NCBI GenBank assembly: GCA_029465975.1
Contig: CM055744.1
Span: 9,643,596 to 9,707,595, forward strand
Reading direction: 5' to 3'
Length of the DNA: 64,000 bases
DNA from: Dallia pectoralis
Lineage: Eukaryota > Chordata > Actinopteri > Esociformes > Umbridae
The notes below the pieces were generated by a model that worked only from the letters and a program-made list of their open reading frames with translations, searched no databases and had not been told where the DNA came from. Both the position numbers and the translations under genes were made by a program. Positions 1 to 64,000 of the stretch are shown in pieces. Numbering within the stretch: position 1 is the stretch's first letter; each line of letters starts with the position of its first letter.

Positions 1-1022
1 TCAAGCCTTGCTCGTTGAGGTGCACAAGAAGACCATAGCATGGATTCATGTGTCGATCTAGTGTCATTTTGTTTCTGGCCATGAGCAGAATACATACATG
101 ACTCACTGTCATGCCACATTGTTGTCAGCTCTCTGCAATTCACATGTTTCCACTGGACAAACTGCCGATGATTGACCACGTTTTTCATCATGGGGTACAG
201 AAATACACCCCCACCCCCCATTTGCATCTGATGGTTTTTCACAGGCATATCACCTGATACCCTGGACCTCATGGGTAATGCCACCCAGCTCCTCACTGAA
301 CATTACATGGGCCTCTACAATAGAGCCATTGATGCTGGGTCTTCTCCTGTTGCAGTATGAACACTGGCTTCTGAGAGCCACTGGGTCATAACTGATTCAA
401 CAGGCCCTCTTGAGTAGGCTTGTCCATGTCTTGCCATTAGTCATAAAACCCAGGCCAATGCAGGAAAGCCGAAGGTAGCAGCAGAGAGTTGTCTGGTGGT
501 GGTCCGGGCTAGAAACAAGTGTTCTATGGTGTATCACCTGGGCTTGCAAATGCATAAAACATACTCATTTTCTTTTCACAACATTACCTCTTTGGAACAT
601 TTGCAACAGATTAGTTAACACACAGTTAAATAATCAAATATTTATGAAATGGCATGGTCGTTAGTGGCAACTGATCCCTGTGCTATATCTACGTTTAACT
701 AATGACCTAATTCCACAAGCTGAATTCTGCAAACTCTCAATGGGTTTGGGATGTAGTGATTCTGAGGTTAACCTTACTAATATCTGACAGACTAGTGATC
801 AAACTGTCACTCTGTCACAAGTAGTAACTAATGAAGACAATGACTGCGTGTCTTCGGGTTGTCCTAGTTGAATTCTAAATCTTTGCATCAATCCATTATG
901 AATTAGATTTCTTTCAAAAGCTGGATTTTGTGTATACACATGTGATAAGTGGTTTGTAAATGGAGGGTTTGTCATTGTGTTGTTGTTTGGTTTACTTTCA
1001 GGACAACCATCTTTGTCACAAG
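1..1022. other. upstream intron, nothing recognised
   Basis: No exon, repeat family or array was identified. I looked for the expected preceding I-BAR exon and did not find it, so that exon lies further upstream. The sequence is treated as intron because the exon at 1023 starts mid-codon after an AG. Confidence 0.6.
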
Positions 1023-53786
<52,764 letters not shown>

Positions 53787-54641
53787 GTCACCCGTCACTG
53801 AGCAGACATGTTGTTTGGGACGTACGATACTATACCTACAAATGTATGGTGTCGTTGTTTTGTTTTTACGGTTATTGCTTTTCTTTACGCCCTGTTTGGG
53901 GGAAAGTTAAGGCCTCCCTCGTTCATTGTCCAGCAGCACTGTGTTCTAAACTGATTGTTCTAATTTTCCTCAGAAGACTTTTTGGTGAATGTGGCCTCTA
54001 TCGCTCTGTAATTTAAGATGTTTATACACACAAGGATATGTGTCGGCTATATAAAACCATTTGAGTTTATGGATGATAAAGGTCCAATGTTTATATATTG
54101 TTCTTGAGAAAAGTCCTCGCTTACCTAGTTTTATCAAGATCCAATAGAAACCCACATTTGTATATATTAGCTTGATATGCAGAAAAGTTATTGTATTTTT
54201 TTTTTTGTCGTATTAGTTGACAAAAAAGCACTGGCATCCTTTCTCAGTCATCTTATTTTTGTAATTGGCGCCAGGTTTTTGCCAAGAGGTGCTTCCTGGT
54301 TTGCCTGTATATTGCTCAGATTAGACACAGATTGAGCTCTTGTATCATACCCTGACGGAAATGGAAGACTGACACTTAGAAACGGAGAGTGAAGAATCAT
54401 ACATACCGGAAAAATCCATATCTTTCTCGTTCCGCTCTACTTGATAGGTTTACAGTGGCTTTGCGTTCTTTAAGCTGGCTATGCTATTTATTTAGCCAGC
54501 TGTTTCGCTTTATTAAACACACCCTTCACCTTCTGCGCGGTGGAGGCAACGGGCTTCTCAAGAAAATGTAACTGAGGTGTTCACCTTCCTCACTGAACTA
54601 CTTCAGAACCTGTAGGGGGACTGGACCTTTAAGCCATTAAA
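53787..54641 (+). other. mtss1: probable mtss1 3' UTR
   Basis: The sequence after the stop is AT-rich, non-repetitive and has no coding signal. A variant polyadenylation hexamer ATTAAA occurs at 54636-54641 and another near 54764; I saw no canonical AATAAA in the first kilobase. The end given is a guess at the first plausible site; long 3' UTRs are common for this family. Confidence 0.35.
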
Positions 54642-56607
54642 CATTGCTCTAGTGTTTTCATTGCTGAACATTTTGAGTTATGCTGCATAGAGACCGAGGA
54701 GAAACTGGAAACGCTATCGCATAATAGCAACTCCTCCGCTAATTGCAAATCATTCTACCCTGACATTAAAGGCCACTCCGCACCCAGCTGGTCTGGGATA
54801 TTCTCTTCTCCGTCTCACATTCCTTTTATCCCACCCAGTTTTTCGTTTGATCCTGTCGGTTTGTATAGGGGTCTCAATTACCTGGCACCATTGCTTGGCT
54901 CGCACCTGTCTGTGAGCGCATTGAAAGGCCGCGTTGGCCATTTAAGCCATTGTGCGTCCTCCCAGCTCCTCCCGGGCCTCTGAGCTCCAGCGGAACTTTA
55001 GTGGGTCCATGTTAGGACAGTCAAATACATCAACACTGTCTGCCCTGACTCAGTCAGGTTTTAGGCAATATTCAGCTGCATTTGAGCTTTTCAAGTTCAA
55101 GCTCTAAATGGTAATTACAGCATCTCCCTAACCCCTAAGTATGTAGCAGTAAGGCCCTAGATAGAATGAGCACGATCTGGGACAGTCAAATTACTGGGTA
55201 GTGGATTCCCTCTTTCTGCTGGGTTAATTGTACGTTAGTCTAAAAGATGTGTGTTCTACTGAGAAATGCGCAGAGATCTCCTGTATCGGGTGTTTCTTTT
55301 AGTTTGAGTTACAGGAATGCTCCCAATTACTTTGCATTGACCACGGGAGTTAGTAAGCTTTTATGCCGTTTTTAAGTTTTGATTAATCTTTTTGTGCCCA
55401 GCCTACACTTGCAGCCATCTCAATTACAGCTCCTGTTCCATTCAGTTGTACTTTATCCAGGCCAGTCACCAGCGGTGTCTGAGGTTGTAGGAAAAACCTT
55501 TGACAACATCTAATGGACGTTCCCCGTGTCCCCTGGACACCTCAACAAGGCCTCTACGCAGATCTCTTACTGCCCCACTCTACAACTGGTAATTTTTTGT
55601 CCTGTGAAGGGAGTTGATCTCTCCTTGTAAACGTGTTCAATGTGCTAAGTGTCCCAGATGCGTCTGTGTAGTAAAGCTGAAGCCTTAATTAAAGTGGATT
55701 TGAAAAATACAAGTACATTTAAGAAAGCTAATTGTCTTGTTTTTCTTTACCCCAAAAGCCATTTATGTTTAGACCTAATACTGTTGTGTGTGTGTTTAAA
55801 CCAGCTGTCCAGTTCATCACATTTGTGTGGACCTACTCTTAACAAGACAACTCCATCTGTTATCATCATTGGTACATTAACACAATATATCTCTTACTTA
55901 CTCGCTCTAATTCTCTCTCACTCTCTGTCACATGGTTTAATGGGAGCTGATGCATCATGACTAAGCAGACATTGCTGCACATTGACTTGGTTGGTAATAC
56001 AAGTTTAATGATCTCACGGAGGGCATGATTGCACGGCTCTTGCACTGCTGAATGACTCATCACTGCTTTTACTCTAGGCCACTAGGGGGCGATATACACC
56101 AACATTGTCATATACAAGCCCAGTACCTGCAGATGTTCCCAGTAGTATCTCACGGATGCAGTTGCTCCTGTCTTACCACGATCAGAGAATCCCTCCGGGA
56201 ACCTTTCCATTTCTGTTATTATGCTTGAACGACTATGCTATCAGCCACCGTTAGAGGCATTACAGAATCACATCATACCTGTAGCTATGCTGTTCCAAAT
56301 GGCCCGCTTACCAGATGTACTCTGATGTTTTATTCAAACTAAACAAACTGAATTAAAGCTTGCTGGAAAATTGCCTAGCCCATCAGACAAACAAAATTTC
56401 TGTCACTGATTCTGGACATGTGAATTTTAAATTTATCTTCAGTTAGTAAAATCTGAGCAAAGTCCTGCGTATCGTTCGCTGTCAGACATCACACATTTTC
56501 ACCCGGAGGTCCATATTAGGGCGGCTGTTTCCCCCCATTTCCCTGCAGTGCCAGTGGGGGTTAAGTGCATTCACTGCCTGCCACTCCTAGAACTGCTGTG
56601 AAAGGTG

Positions 56608-56646
<39 letters not shown>

Positions 56647-59600
56647 TCATGCTCTTGATGTGGGTCTGTGTTCTTCAGCTCCTGAGTGAGTCAACTCGGT
56701 CACCCCTAGTTTATACAGCACTACACTGTGATTATCTTTAACCACAGACATCCACAGGGAGCTACACACTCTGAACTTTCCTCCAGATCCCTGGCAACTC
56801 AATGTCATTTTGTCTTATTTGTTTCTTCCTTCATACCGTCTGATTCATTGCTTTGCGAGCGCCAGTCAATAGAACGTATTGTATTTTCGTTGCCTGTATT
56901 ATGCTTTGTTATACGTGTACGTGTCATTGGTCATGTGTTGTATTGGCAGCGCATTAGTGTCTTGTGGCCAGTGTGTCTGTTCGTTTGTTGTGGCGGATGT
57001 CTCAGATATCCCTACAGCGACTAAATACGGTATTCCACGTTGTGTACGTTTCCCATAACCCAATCAAGTCTTTTTTATGGCGTCTGTAGAAATGATACCA
57101 TATGTGAAACTGGCCATTCTTCCCTTTTTGTTCTTTGTGAATGGGTGTACGTTCTGTTAACAGTGGCACCACTTCAGGTTTTGACAAGACGTCAAACAGG
57201 ATGACTATCTGGTCTGGCCAGTGAATATGCTAGCCCTAGGCTTTACCAAGGTGACCTCCAGAGAACAACAAAAACACCAGACTGATTGGAAAAATCACCT
57301 TTTCCCATGGTGTGTTTTGAGCTTGTGACATCGGAAACCATCAAAATAGTCCGAATATCAGGTTGAGATATCAAAATGCTGGACAATAGGAAACATGTAT
57401 AGATTACTAGCAGGGGGTGGAACAATGTATAAGAGACAATATGAGGTGTAATCTGAGGGCAAATTGACTCATTTCCATCCCTGTTGAACATAATGGCCTC
57501 GTCTGAATTTTGGGTATTTCCACCTTAAAGCTTTTGTCATAACTTGTTAAGGAGGCAACATATTGTAACACCGTGAATTGTGTCTTCTCTCTGAAGGACT
57601 CTGGCATAATGTCAACGGAAAAACCTTGAGACTCCTTTTTCCGAACGGCCATTTTATCTTGACAGTGAGACGGTTGAAGGAGCATATGACCAGTCTGTTG
57701 ATCATTTCCTGCTTTGCCGTGTGTGTGTGACTGGACCCAATGACTTCATCTGTATTTACTGTCTTTATCACATCAAGCAGCCCTCGGGGGAGGTCGAAGG
57801 TCACATTCTCAGAGGGAGTTGGGATATATGCTGAAAACACTCTTTTTTTTATTTCACACCAATGTATTTGTACGACACTTGCAACGTTTGTGTTTCTGGA
57901 TCCGAATGAACGCAAGCCACGCCCTCATTGACCTTTGGTCATCTGTGGTAACGAGGGTTGTTAACAGTCAGTGCTCGCCTATCTACCCAAACAGCGGGGG
58001 GAACCGTAGTGGACGTTCTGCGTCAGTTTCCTCTTTATTGACTCTCATGTAGAACAGTTTTATATGTGCTGTTAAGTCGGTTTATTTTATTACGGGTAGA
58101 TTGTGAAGTCATAGTTTATTGCATACTTCTGAATTATTGAATCTGAATTTAAAGGGGAGCAACTGTTACATAAGCCGGCCATTCAAACAACCACGCCCAA
58201 TAAACATGCATTCTTTTAAGTGATATCGCCTTGATTGATAGTGACCTTATCTTGTTAAAGATATCACATGGTAGTCTAAATACCAATATATTATCAGGTG
58301 TTCAGCTGGCCATTTTGAGACCGGGGTGCGTTGCTTTGTCTGTTTCAGTACGACACAATCAGTTGGCACTATTTTGTCAGCTGGTAGGAGGTTTCAGATG
58401 GACGATCAAGTGAGTGGTTAAAATGCGAATGTGATTTATGGTCTACAATGAAAGGGTTTTTAAACCTACTCTGAGGCCCGCAGCCATTTATTGCGTAGGA
58501 AGTTTTCCAGAGCTAGCACGACTCATTCAACGCTCTCAATTAAATAAATCCCTTGAGAAAAATGTGAAACGTCTGAGGGGAGGTAGAGAACTACTGTGCT
58601 ATGGCGCACCAACTTATCACATGTCTAGATGACTGTTTTATATGTACTTTACAGTCATTTCTTTGTGAGGGGATTGTAAATGCCATGTGTACTTCAGAAT
58701 GAATTTAAAGGGAAACGGCGTCACATGATCAGCCCATTCCAATGGCCAGGCTCCTCGTAAAACACACGGCTCTTTAAAAGCATTTTTTCGCCTTGTGTGA
58801 GTAACATGCCGGCTCTGGTTAGTCAGGTCGATCAGCAGAATTGGATAATGATTCTTTAGCGTGCATTGGGTTCTTCTGGTAGTGGGATGCATTACGTTTA
58901 AATTGGCTACAATCCATTGTGACAACTTGTGTTTTTTGAATCGGTGGTTTCCCACTTAGAGGACCACGAACTGTGAACATGGTATCACAATTCCACATAG
59001 GGACTGATAATCAGTTGTCATGTGTGCTTGTTTCTGAGCATTCAGTGTGCATGTGGACTATTGTGGGTACTGTAAACGGGCTTCGTCGTTGTCACTAGCC
59101 ACCTCAGATTTGATGGAGCCAGTGATCAAGCGAGCCCTCCAATTGAAAGTAGGCTTGACGCCTGAACTGTGAGCTGTAATTGTCCATGATGTAAGGACTA
59201 TGTGTCCCAGATTGGATCAGTGAGGTGTTGGGAAAGGCTGGGCTAACAGATATCCCAAGATACTTACATAAGCGTGAAATTAATCAGTGGAATTCATCAG
59301 AAGCTTTATCACCAACGGGCTGGTGAAGGTCGACAGTGTTTAGTCACAATCCATTTTAGCAGTGATTATTTAGATTTAAGCCAATTAAGGTCTTCAATTA
59401 TGCAATAAGAATGCAATTTCTCCAGTTTTGTCTTTTCAAGGGCAACGGATCGAGGCTCGCACAACAGTGGTCATGTGGCTTGTGAGTCAACATCTCTCTT
59501 TTCCTAAAGGAAGTGCTTACAACTCTTATCCGTACTTCATTGTGTTGGAACGGGTCCAAAGCAAACATTGTTCAGCAGATATCTTTTCGGGTTGATCAGC

Positions 59601-61037
59601 TCTCGATTGCGTTTGCAGATTTCACATTTGTCAAATGTTCAGTCACCCTTTATGTTCCCCGGTCCGATTGTGTGTTTGGTTGACGGGGAGGTGACTGTTT
59701 GAAAGATGACATGGATTCTTTATCTTGGACTTTATCCCGTTTGGCAAAGGAGGAGGTCATGATGTTTGTCTGTCGGTCAATTAATTTCACTCCAAGATCG
59801 TTTAGATGTCCAAGATGAAATGGGACGAGGCGCTTTGAGGGGCGCTAACCGTGTGAAACAAACCTGCGGGTAAACATTTACTGTTGTGAAACTCGAAGCG
59901 TAATAAAACGTGGTATCAAATTAAGATGGCCACATTCTCTGAACCTGATCCAACTGCACTGTGTTCATTAGAATGGATGAACCATGGCGGGAACAGAACC
60001 GTGCTCGTCCAGTCCCAAAGGCACCACTCTGTGACAGCGATTTCCCGCCAAGCCGGCTCTGTGTGTTTATATCCACCCTCACCATGGCAACCCACCTCCT
60101 TGTGTGGCTCCAAGCCACGTGAAAGGCTGCTGCTCGAAACTGAGCTGAAAATACAAGTTAACCCGAGGCAATGAGGTCTGGCGTGTCCCACGCATAGAAA
60201 CACTCCATTGTGTGTCTGTTTAAATGGCGGTTTTCTTGGACTTTAGGGAGTTTAGAAAGACTGGACAAAGCACAGTGAAAGTCTTTAAGGAAAGACTGTG
60301 CGGTTCTGTTGTCATGCCTTTCCTCGGCCACTAGATGCCCTCATTATGTTAGTCTGGGGAAATCGGTACCTTTTCATGTGAACAGTGCTTCTTGGAACAA
60401 GGACACTGAAATACAGCGTCAATGTACACTACCAAGCTATCGGATTTACGGATGCTAAATCGGTCAAGGCTTACATTTATTTCCTCGACTGTCAAAATCT
60501 ACATGCGCCAGCTAAGGTAGTGTGGCGTTGTGACTGTTTACAATGTGGTCGTAAATGCAAGCAGCAGGCTATTGAAAGACCATATATTGAGCTGCCGGTC
60601 GTTAGTTGAATCTCGTCGTCTTTTTTTAATCCTTGCGGTACTCGTGTTATCTTGTGACGGTTTTTATTTGAGGGTCATATTTCAACCGAGCCCCATGGCA
60701 GTGGCCTCGTTGAACTTTTGTACTTTACTGCGCTGGGTCTATTGCAGGAGAGAAAGCCCGCGAAGGTACAGCCAATAGGAAGCCGGACTAGGGGGGGATC
60801 TAGCAGCTGGGCGAGAATTCCTGCATGCCGTACAGTTCTGACAAAGGGAGGGACTGTTTCCCGCCAGCTCTATGCAAATCCCTGGACCGCTGCCAGGCAC
60901 ACATTCTTTTGAGCAGCTCCCTCTGCACCGGGAGCAGGAAGCCCAAGACCCAAGTAAACTTTTAACTCCTGCCTGCCCGGTCATTTCCACTTTTCTCTCA
61001 CTGTTATGCGAATGGACAAATTACAGCCAATACAATG
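54642..61037. other. repeat-poor intergenic DNA
   Basis: Unlike the rest of the window this 6.4 kb has no array other than a (GT)n at 56611-56644 and no transposon I can recognise. No exon with splice and family support was found. A weak ancient duplication (58040-58215 and 58632-58760) is described in the findings. Confidence 0.6.
60760..60935. promoter_or_regulatory. possible regulatory cluster (CCAAT, octamer)
   Basis: A GC-rich patch with agccaatagg (CCAAT box, near 60770) and ctatgcaaatccc (octamer ATGCAAAT, near 60872). No downstream gene is visible before the window ends, so this may be an enhancer, a distal promoter or chance. Confidence 0.25.
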
Positions 61038-61039
61038 TA

Positions 61040-61953
61040 CAGGGGGCAACAAATATTTAGTCAGCCTCCAATTGTGCAAGTTCTTCCACTTCAAAAGATG
61101 AGGCCTGTAATTTTAATCATAGGTACACTTTAACTATGTGAGACAAAATGTGAGAGAAAAAAATAATTTATTTGCAAATTATGGTGCAAGATTTCTGTCT
61201 CTCACAGACCTGTAACTTCTTCTTTAAGAGGCTCCTCTGTCCTCCACTTGTTACCTGTATTAATGGCACCTGTTTGAACTTGTTATCACTATATAAGACA
61301 CATGTCCACAACCTCAAACAGTCACACTCCAAACTCCACTATGGCCATGACCAAAGAGCTGTCAAAGGACACCAGAAACAAAATTGTAGACCTGCACCAG
61401 GATGGGAAGACTGAATCTGCAATAGGTAAGCAGCTTGGTGTAAAGAAATCAACTGTGGGAGCAATTATTAGGAAATAGAAGACATACAAGACCACTGATA
61501 ATCTCCCTCGATCTGGGGCTCCACGCAAGATCTTACCCCGTGGGGTCAAAATGAGCACAAGAACGGTGAGCAAAAATCCTAGAACCACACGGGGGGAGCA
61601 TTTGGATGATCCAGAAGAGGATTGGGAGAATGTCATATGGTCAGATGTAAAAACTCAGCTCGTCGAGATTGGAGGAGAAAGAATGCTGAGTTGCATTCAA
61701 AGAACACCATATACCTACTGTGAAGCATGGGGGTGGAAACATCATGTTATGGGGCTGTTTTTCTGCAAAGGGACCAGGACGACTGATCCGTGTAAAGGAA
61801 AGAATGAATGGGGCCATGTATCTTGAGATTTTTTTTTCTCATTTCGTCTCTCATAGTTGAAGTGTACCTATGATGAAAAGTACAGACCTCTCATCTTTTA
61901 AATGGGAGTACTTGCACGCTTGGTGGCTGACTTAATACTTTTTTGCCCCACTG
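61040..61953 (+). mobile_element. Tc1/mariner element, internally deleted, transposase broken
   Basis: Flanked by TA (61038-61039 and 61954-61955). Ends cagggggcaacaaatattta and cttttttgccccactg are inverted repeats, extending inward through ttgtgcaagt and aggtacactttaac / gttgaagtgtacct. The plus strand encodes TKELSKDTRNKIVDLHQDGK (helix-turn-helix) and, after a stop and a deletion, EEDWENVIWSDVK and HVMGLFFCKGT of the catalytic domain. WSDE normally supplies a catalytic Asp; WSD is kept here but the following Glu is Val. It is 914 bp against about 1.6 kb for intact copies. Confidence 0.92.
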
Positions 61954-61955
61954 TA

Positions 61956-62036
61956 TGTGTTATTCCAATTAATTAATTAATGTTTAATTTAGCCCAAGGG
62001 CTTATGGAGAGCGGTCTGATCTTTACTTTTACATCT
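61956..62036. other. short unassigned segment
   Basis: Between the Tc1 remnant and the SINE; no feature recognised. Confidence 0.4.
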
Positions 62037-62210
62037 TTGTTCTTTAGCAGATGGTCTGATTCCAGAGCGACAGAGAAAAGCATTTTAGGTTAATATGGCA
62101 CATTGACAGATCAACTTTCATGTTGTCGGCTTGGGGGTTTGATCTAAAAACCTTTCGGTTGCCGGGCAGATGCCGTTTCTGCAAGGCAATCTGCCACCCC
62201 ACAGGTTTCT
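62037..62210 (-). repeat. tRNA-derived SINE, minus strand
   Basis: Read on the plus strand: ttagcagatggtctgattcc + agagcgac (tail side), cacattgacagatcaacttt, gttgtcggcttgggggtttg and aaaacctttcggttgccggg, then the reverse-complemented tRNA head. This order matches the salmonid/pike SINE with an atccagagcgacttac tail and a gaccttTCGGTTactgg B-box region. Several substitutions indicate an old copy. Confidence 0.78.
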
Positions 62211-63440
62211 GTCATACTAGATCCTTTTCCCCAACTACCTAAATTCACAAATAGAAAATAGTTTATTTGTTTTCATGTAAATTAGCTGCAATTAACCCTG
62301 TGTTTCACTTACCAAAGAATTGCACATTAGAATGGTATCTGTCATTCCCCAAAACACAATGAAATGACTCAGAGCCCCAAGCATGTTAGGTTGCGGTGCT
62401 TTAATGAGAAGCACGTGCTGCTCTTTACAAACCTCCTGGAGGACTCATGTAGGAGTGACTAGCTGATTGTTATCCAACTCTGCAGGTTGGAAACCGTTCT
62501 TCCCTCCCCCGTCTTACCTTATCACACTTTCTCTCTCTTTGTTTCTTTCATATTATTCGTTTGTTTCTCTCAACCTGTTCACATATTTCCCATTATGCAT
62601 GTGTGAGAGCTTCCAGGTATGGATTCGCAATGAGGAGGCAATTTCTTTTTTGTCGAACTCAACAAGACGTGCTGCTCTCACTCTTCCCCACATCCACATA
62701 TAAGCCGGGAACGTTTCAAAGACGTGGTTGCATCACTTTAAATGACAGCTGTCAAAGGTGAAGCTTGAGGTGCTTCTCTGATAGATAGGCCGTGATTTAC
62801 TGCAGACGGCCTCGCCCGTCATTTGAACTGGGGGACAGTTTAGAGTGCCACTTTCACCTCACAATGGATAATGCTCTCTGGCTACGATTCAATATTACCA
62901 CAGGACAATCTACATGGAACCGAATGCCCCGGCTCATTCCAAGTCCAGCGCAACTTATTTTTTTGTCGGTCTTGTTGTGCAACCGGCGTTGAGTCAATGA
63001 AGTCTACAACTTGTGTAAATGACTGAAACTGAGAAGTGGCAAAATAAAAGAGTTGTCAGGGCTTTATTTGAGTTTGGAGTTTAAATGGAATTAGAAATCA
63101 GGCAGATGAATCCCTGAATACTGATTGTGTTGCGTTGTACCTAAGAACAGCCCTGGGCCACACCCCAAAACCCCTCCTGAATTACTGCCTTATTGACAAC
63201 AATTACAGGACACATAAAGAGACAACACTTTTTTGTTACTTAACATCACTTGCCCTAACTCAAAAATACTTACAAACAACAGCTAATGATCCGTTTAGAG
63301 GGTCTAGCCCTTCGCCTTTTGCTACAGACATTTCATTTTCGTTTTGCTCGTCTGCTTTCTGTTGTATATTACTATATTACAGGCTATCGCTGGAGGGGGT
63401 GGGCACAGCCAACTATCCCCCTGGTGGCTGGCTTAGGCTG
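62211..63440. other. intergenic, nothing recognised
   Basis: No coding or repeat signature was identified; short frames here lack any support. Confidence 0.5.
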
Positions 63441-63566
63441 CGTTTGATTAAATATGCAGCAGAGTTTTCTATGAGCGGAGCACAGATTTTAAACATCAAT
63501 ATCACAGTCGATCATTTTCATTTAGTTGTGGGAAGCCAAAATCGTAACTGCGATCAATATTAGGCC
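63441..63566. mobile_element. hAT end fragment (candidate)
   Basis: agatttt..catcaatatcacagtcga and aaaatcgtaactgcgatcaa + tatt resemble the right subterminal region of the hAT type whose left end is at 48838. The terminal CAGCCCTA is lost. Confidence 0.45.
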
Positions 63567-63629
63567 GTCCATGACCCTGTCGCCAGTTCACTGCGTTTCC
63601 TTGGGCCACTTTTTTGGTAGTGTACAAGT

Positions 63630-63768
63630 GTACTCATATGACTGGTCTCCATAGATACTGTGACCTCTATATGATTGGTCTCCATAGATACTGTGACCTC
63701 TATATGGCTGGTCTCTCCATAGATACTGTAATTCTATACGGCTGGTTTCTATAGGTACTGTGAAGTTG
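63630..63768. repeat. minisatellite, about 34-bp unit, 4 copies
   Basis: tggtctccatagatactgtg + acctctatatgac with increasing divergence to the right. Confidence 0.9.
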
Positions 63769-63973
63769 ATTTCCACACAGGGTCGAGGGTGTTGTCAGGA
63801 GGACAGCCCATTACCAGGAACCGAGCTTAGTCAGAAATCTTAGACTTCCAGGACTGTGCTGGCGGTCCACAGGGGAGGAGGGTCCACGGTAGCCATGTTA
63901 TTACGCACTCACTTCCTTAGCTCTGCTTTCTGGTGGGGGAATCAAATATTTAATCACGTTATATTTGGTTTGC

Positions 63974-63996
63974 GCACACACACACACACACACACC
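63974..63996. repeat. (CA)n microsatellite at window edge
   Basis: About 11 CA units followed by cccact at the end of the window. Confidence 0.9.
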
Positions 63997-64000
63997 CACT

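Overview
The window is vertebrate, almost certainly teleost, genomic DNA. The signs are short exons with GT/AG introns, long (CA)n/(GT)n tracts, many minisatellites, Tc1-like and hAT DNA transposons, fish-type LINE fragments, a tRNA-derived SINE and one 500-base assembly gap (51379-51878). The Tc1 and SINE types recall salmonids and pikes (Protacanthopterygii); that is inference, not proof.

One gene accounts for all the convincing protein-coding sequence. It is a plus-strand MTSS1/MTSS2 family gene (I-BAR/IMD plus WH2, actin and membrane scaffold), read here as mtss1-like. Twelve exons can be placed from 1023 to 53786. All twelve junctions are phase-compatible and together encode about 816 residues plus a stop. 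The first one or two coding exons lie upstream of the window. Exons 1-7 (1023-40328) carry the I-BAR domain and its SYQTPPASPS tail, exons 8-10 a variable Ser/Pro-rich linker, exon 11 the conserved SSGYSTQTTTPSCSEDTIPS block, and exon 12 a KSSTIPRNSD block, a 155-residue Gln/His-rich repeat tract and the C-terminal WH2 motif.

Layout: 1-1022 is upstream intron. 1076-26711 is one 25.6 kb intron holding Tc1 remnants, a LINE with a nested hAT, a LINE tail, a hAT inside a minisatellite, a stack of further transposon ends and several minisatellites. 26797-37752 holds the next three introns, with a hAT carrying a decayed BED finger and a 1.3 kb array of a 23-bp unit. 37911-52548 is a repeat-dominated run of short introns, several of which are mostly tandem repeat. 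53787-64000 is the 3' UTR and downstream DNA: repeat-poor to about 61.0 kb, then a Tc1 remnant and a SINE.

The most unusual feature is how the tandem arrays relate to splice sites. One array is an amplification of the exon 5/intron junction itself. Another fills almost a whole intron with units whose joins read as fused acceptor/donor sites. A third repeats TTTCAG/GTGAGT. I found no second gene, rRNA, tRNA gene or CRISPR array.
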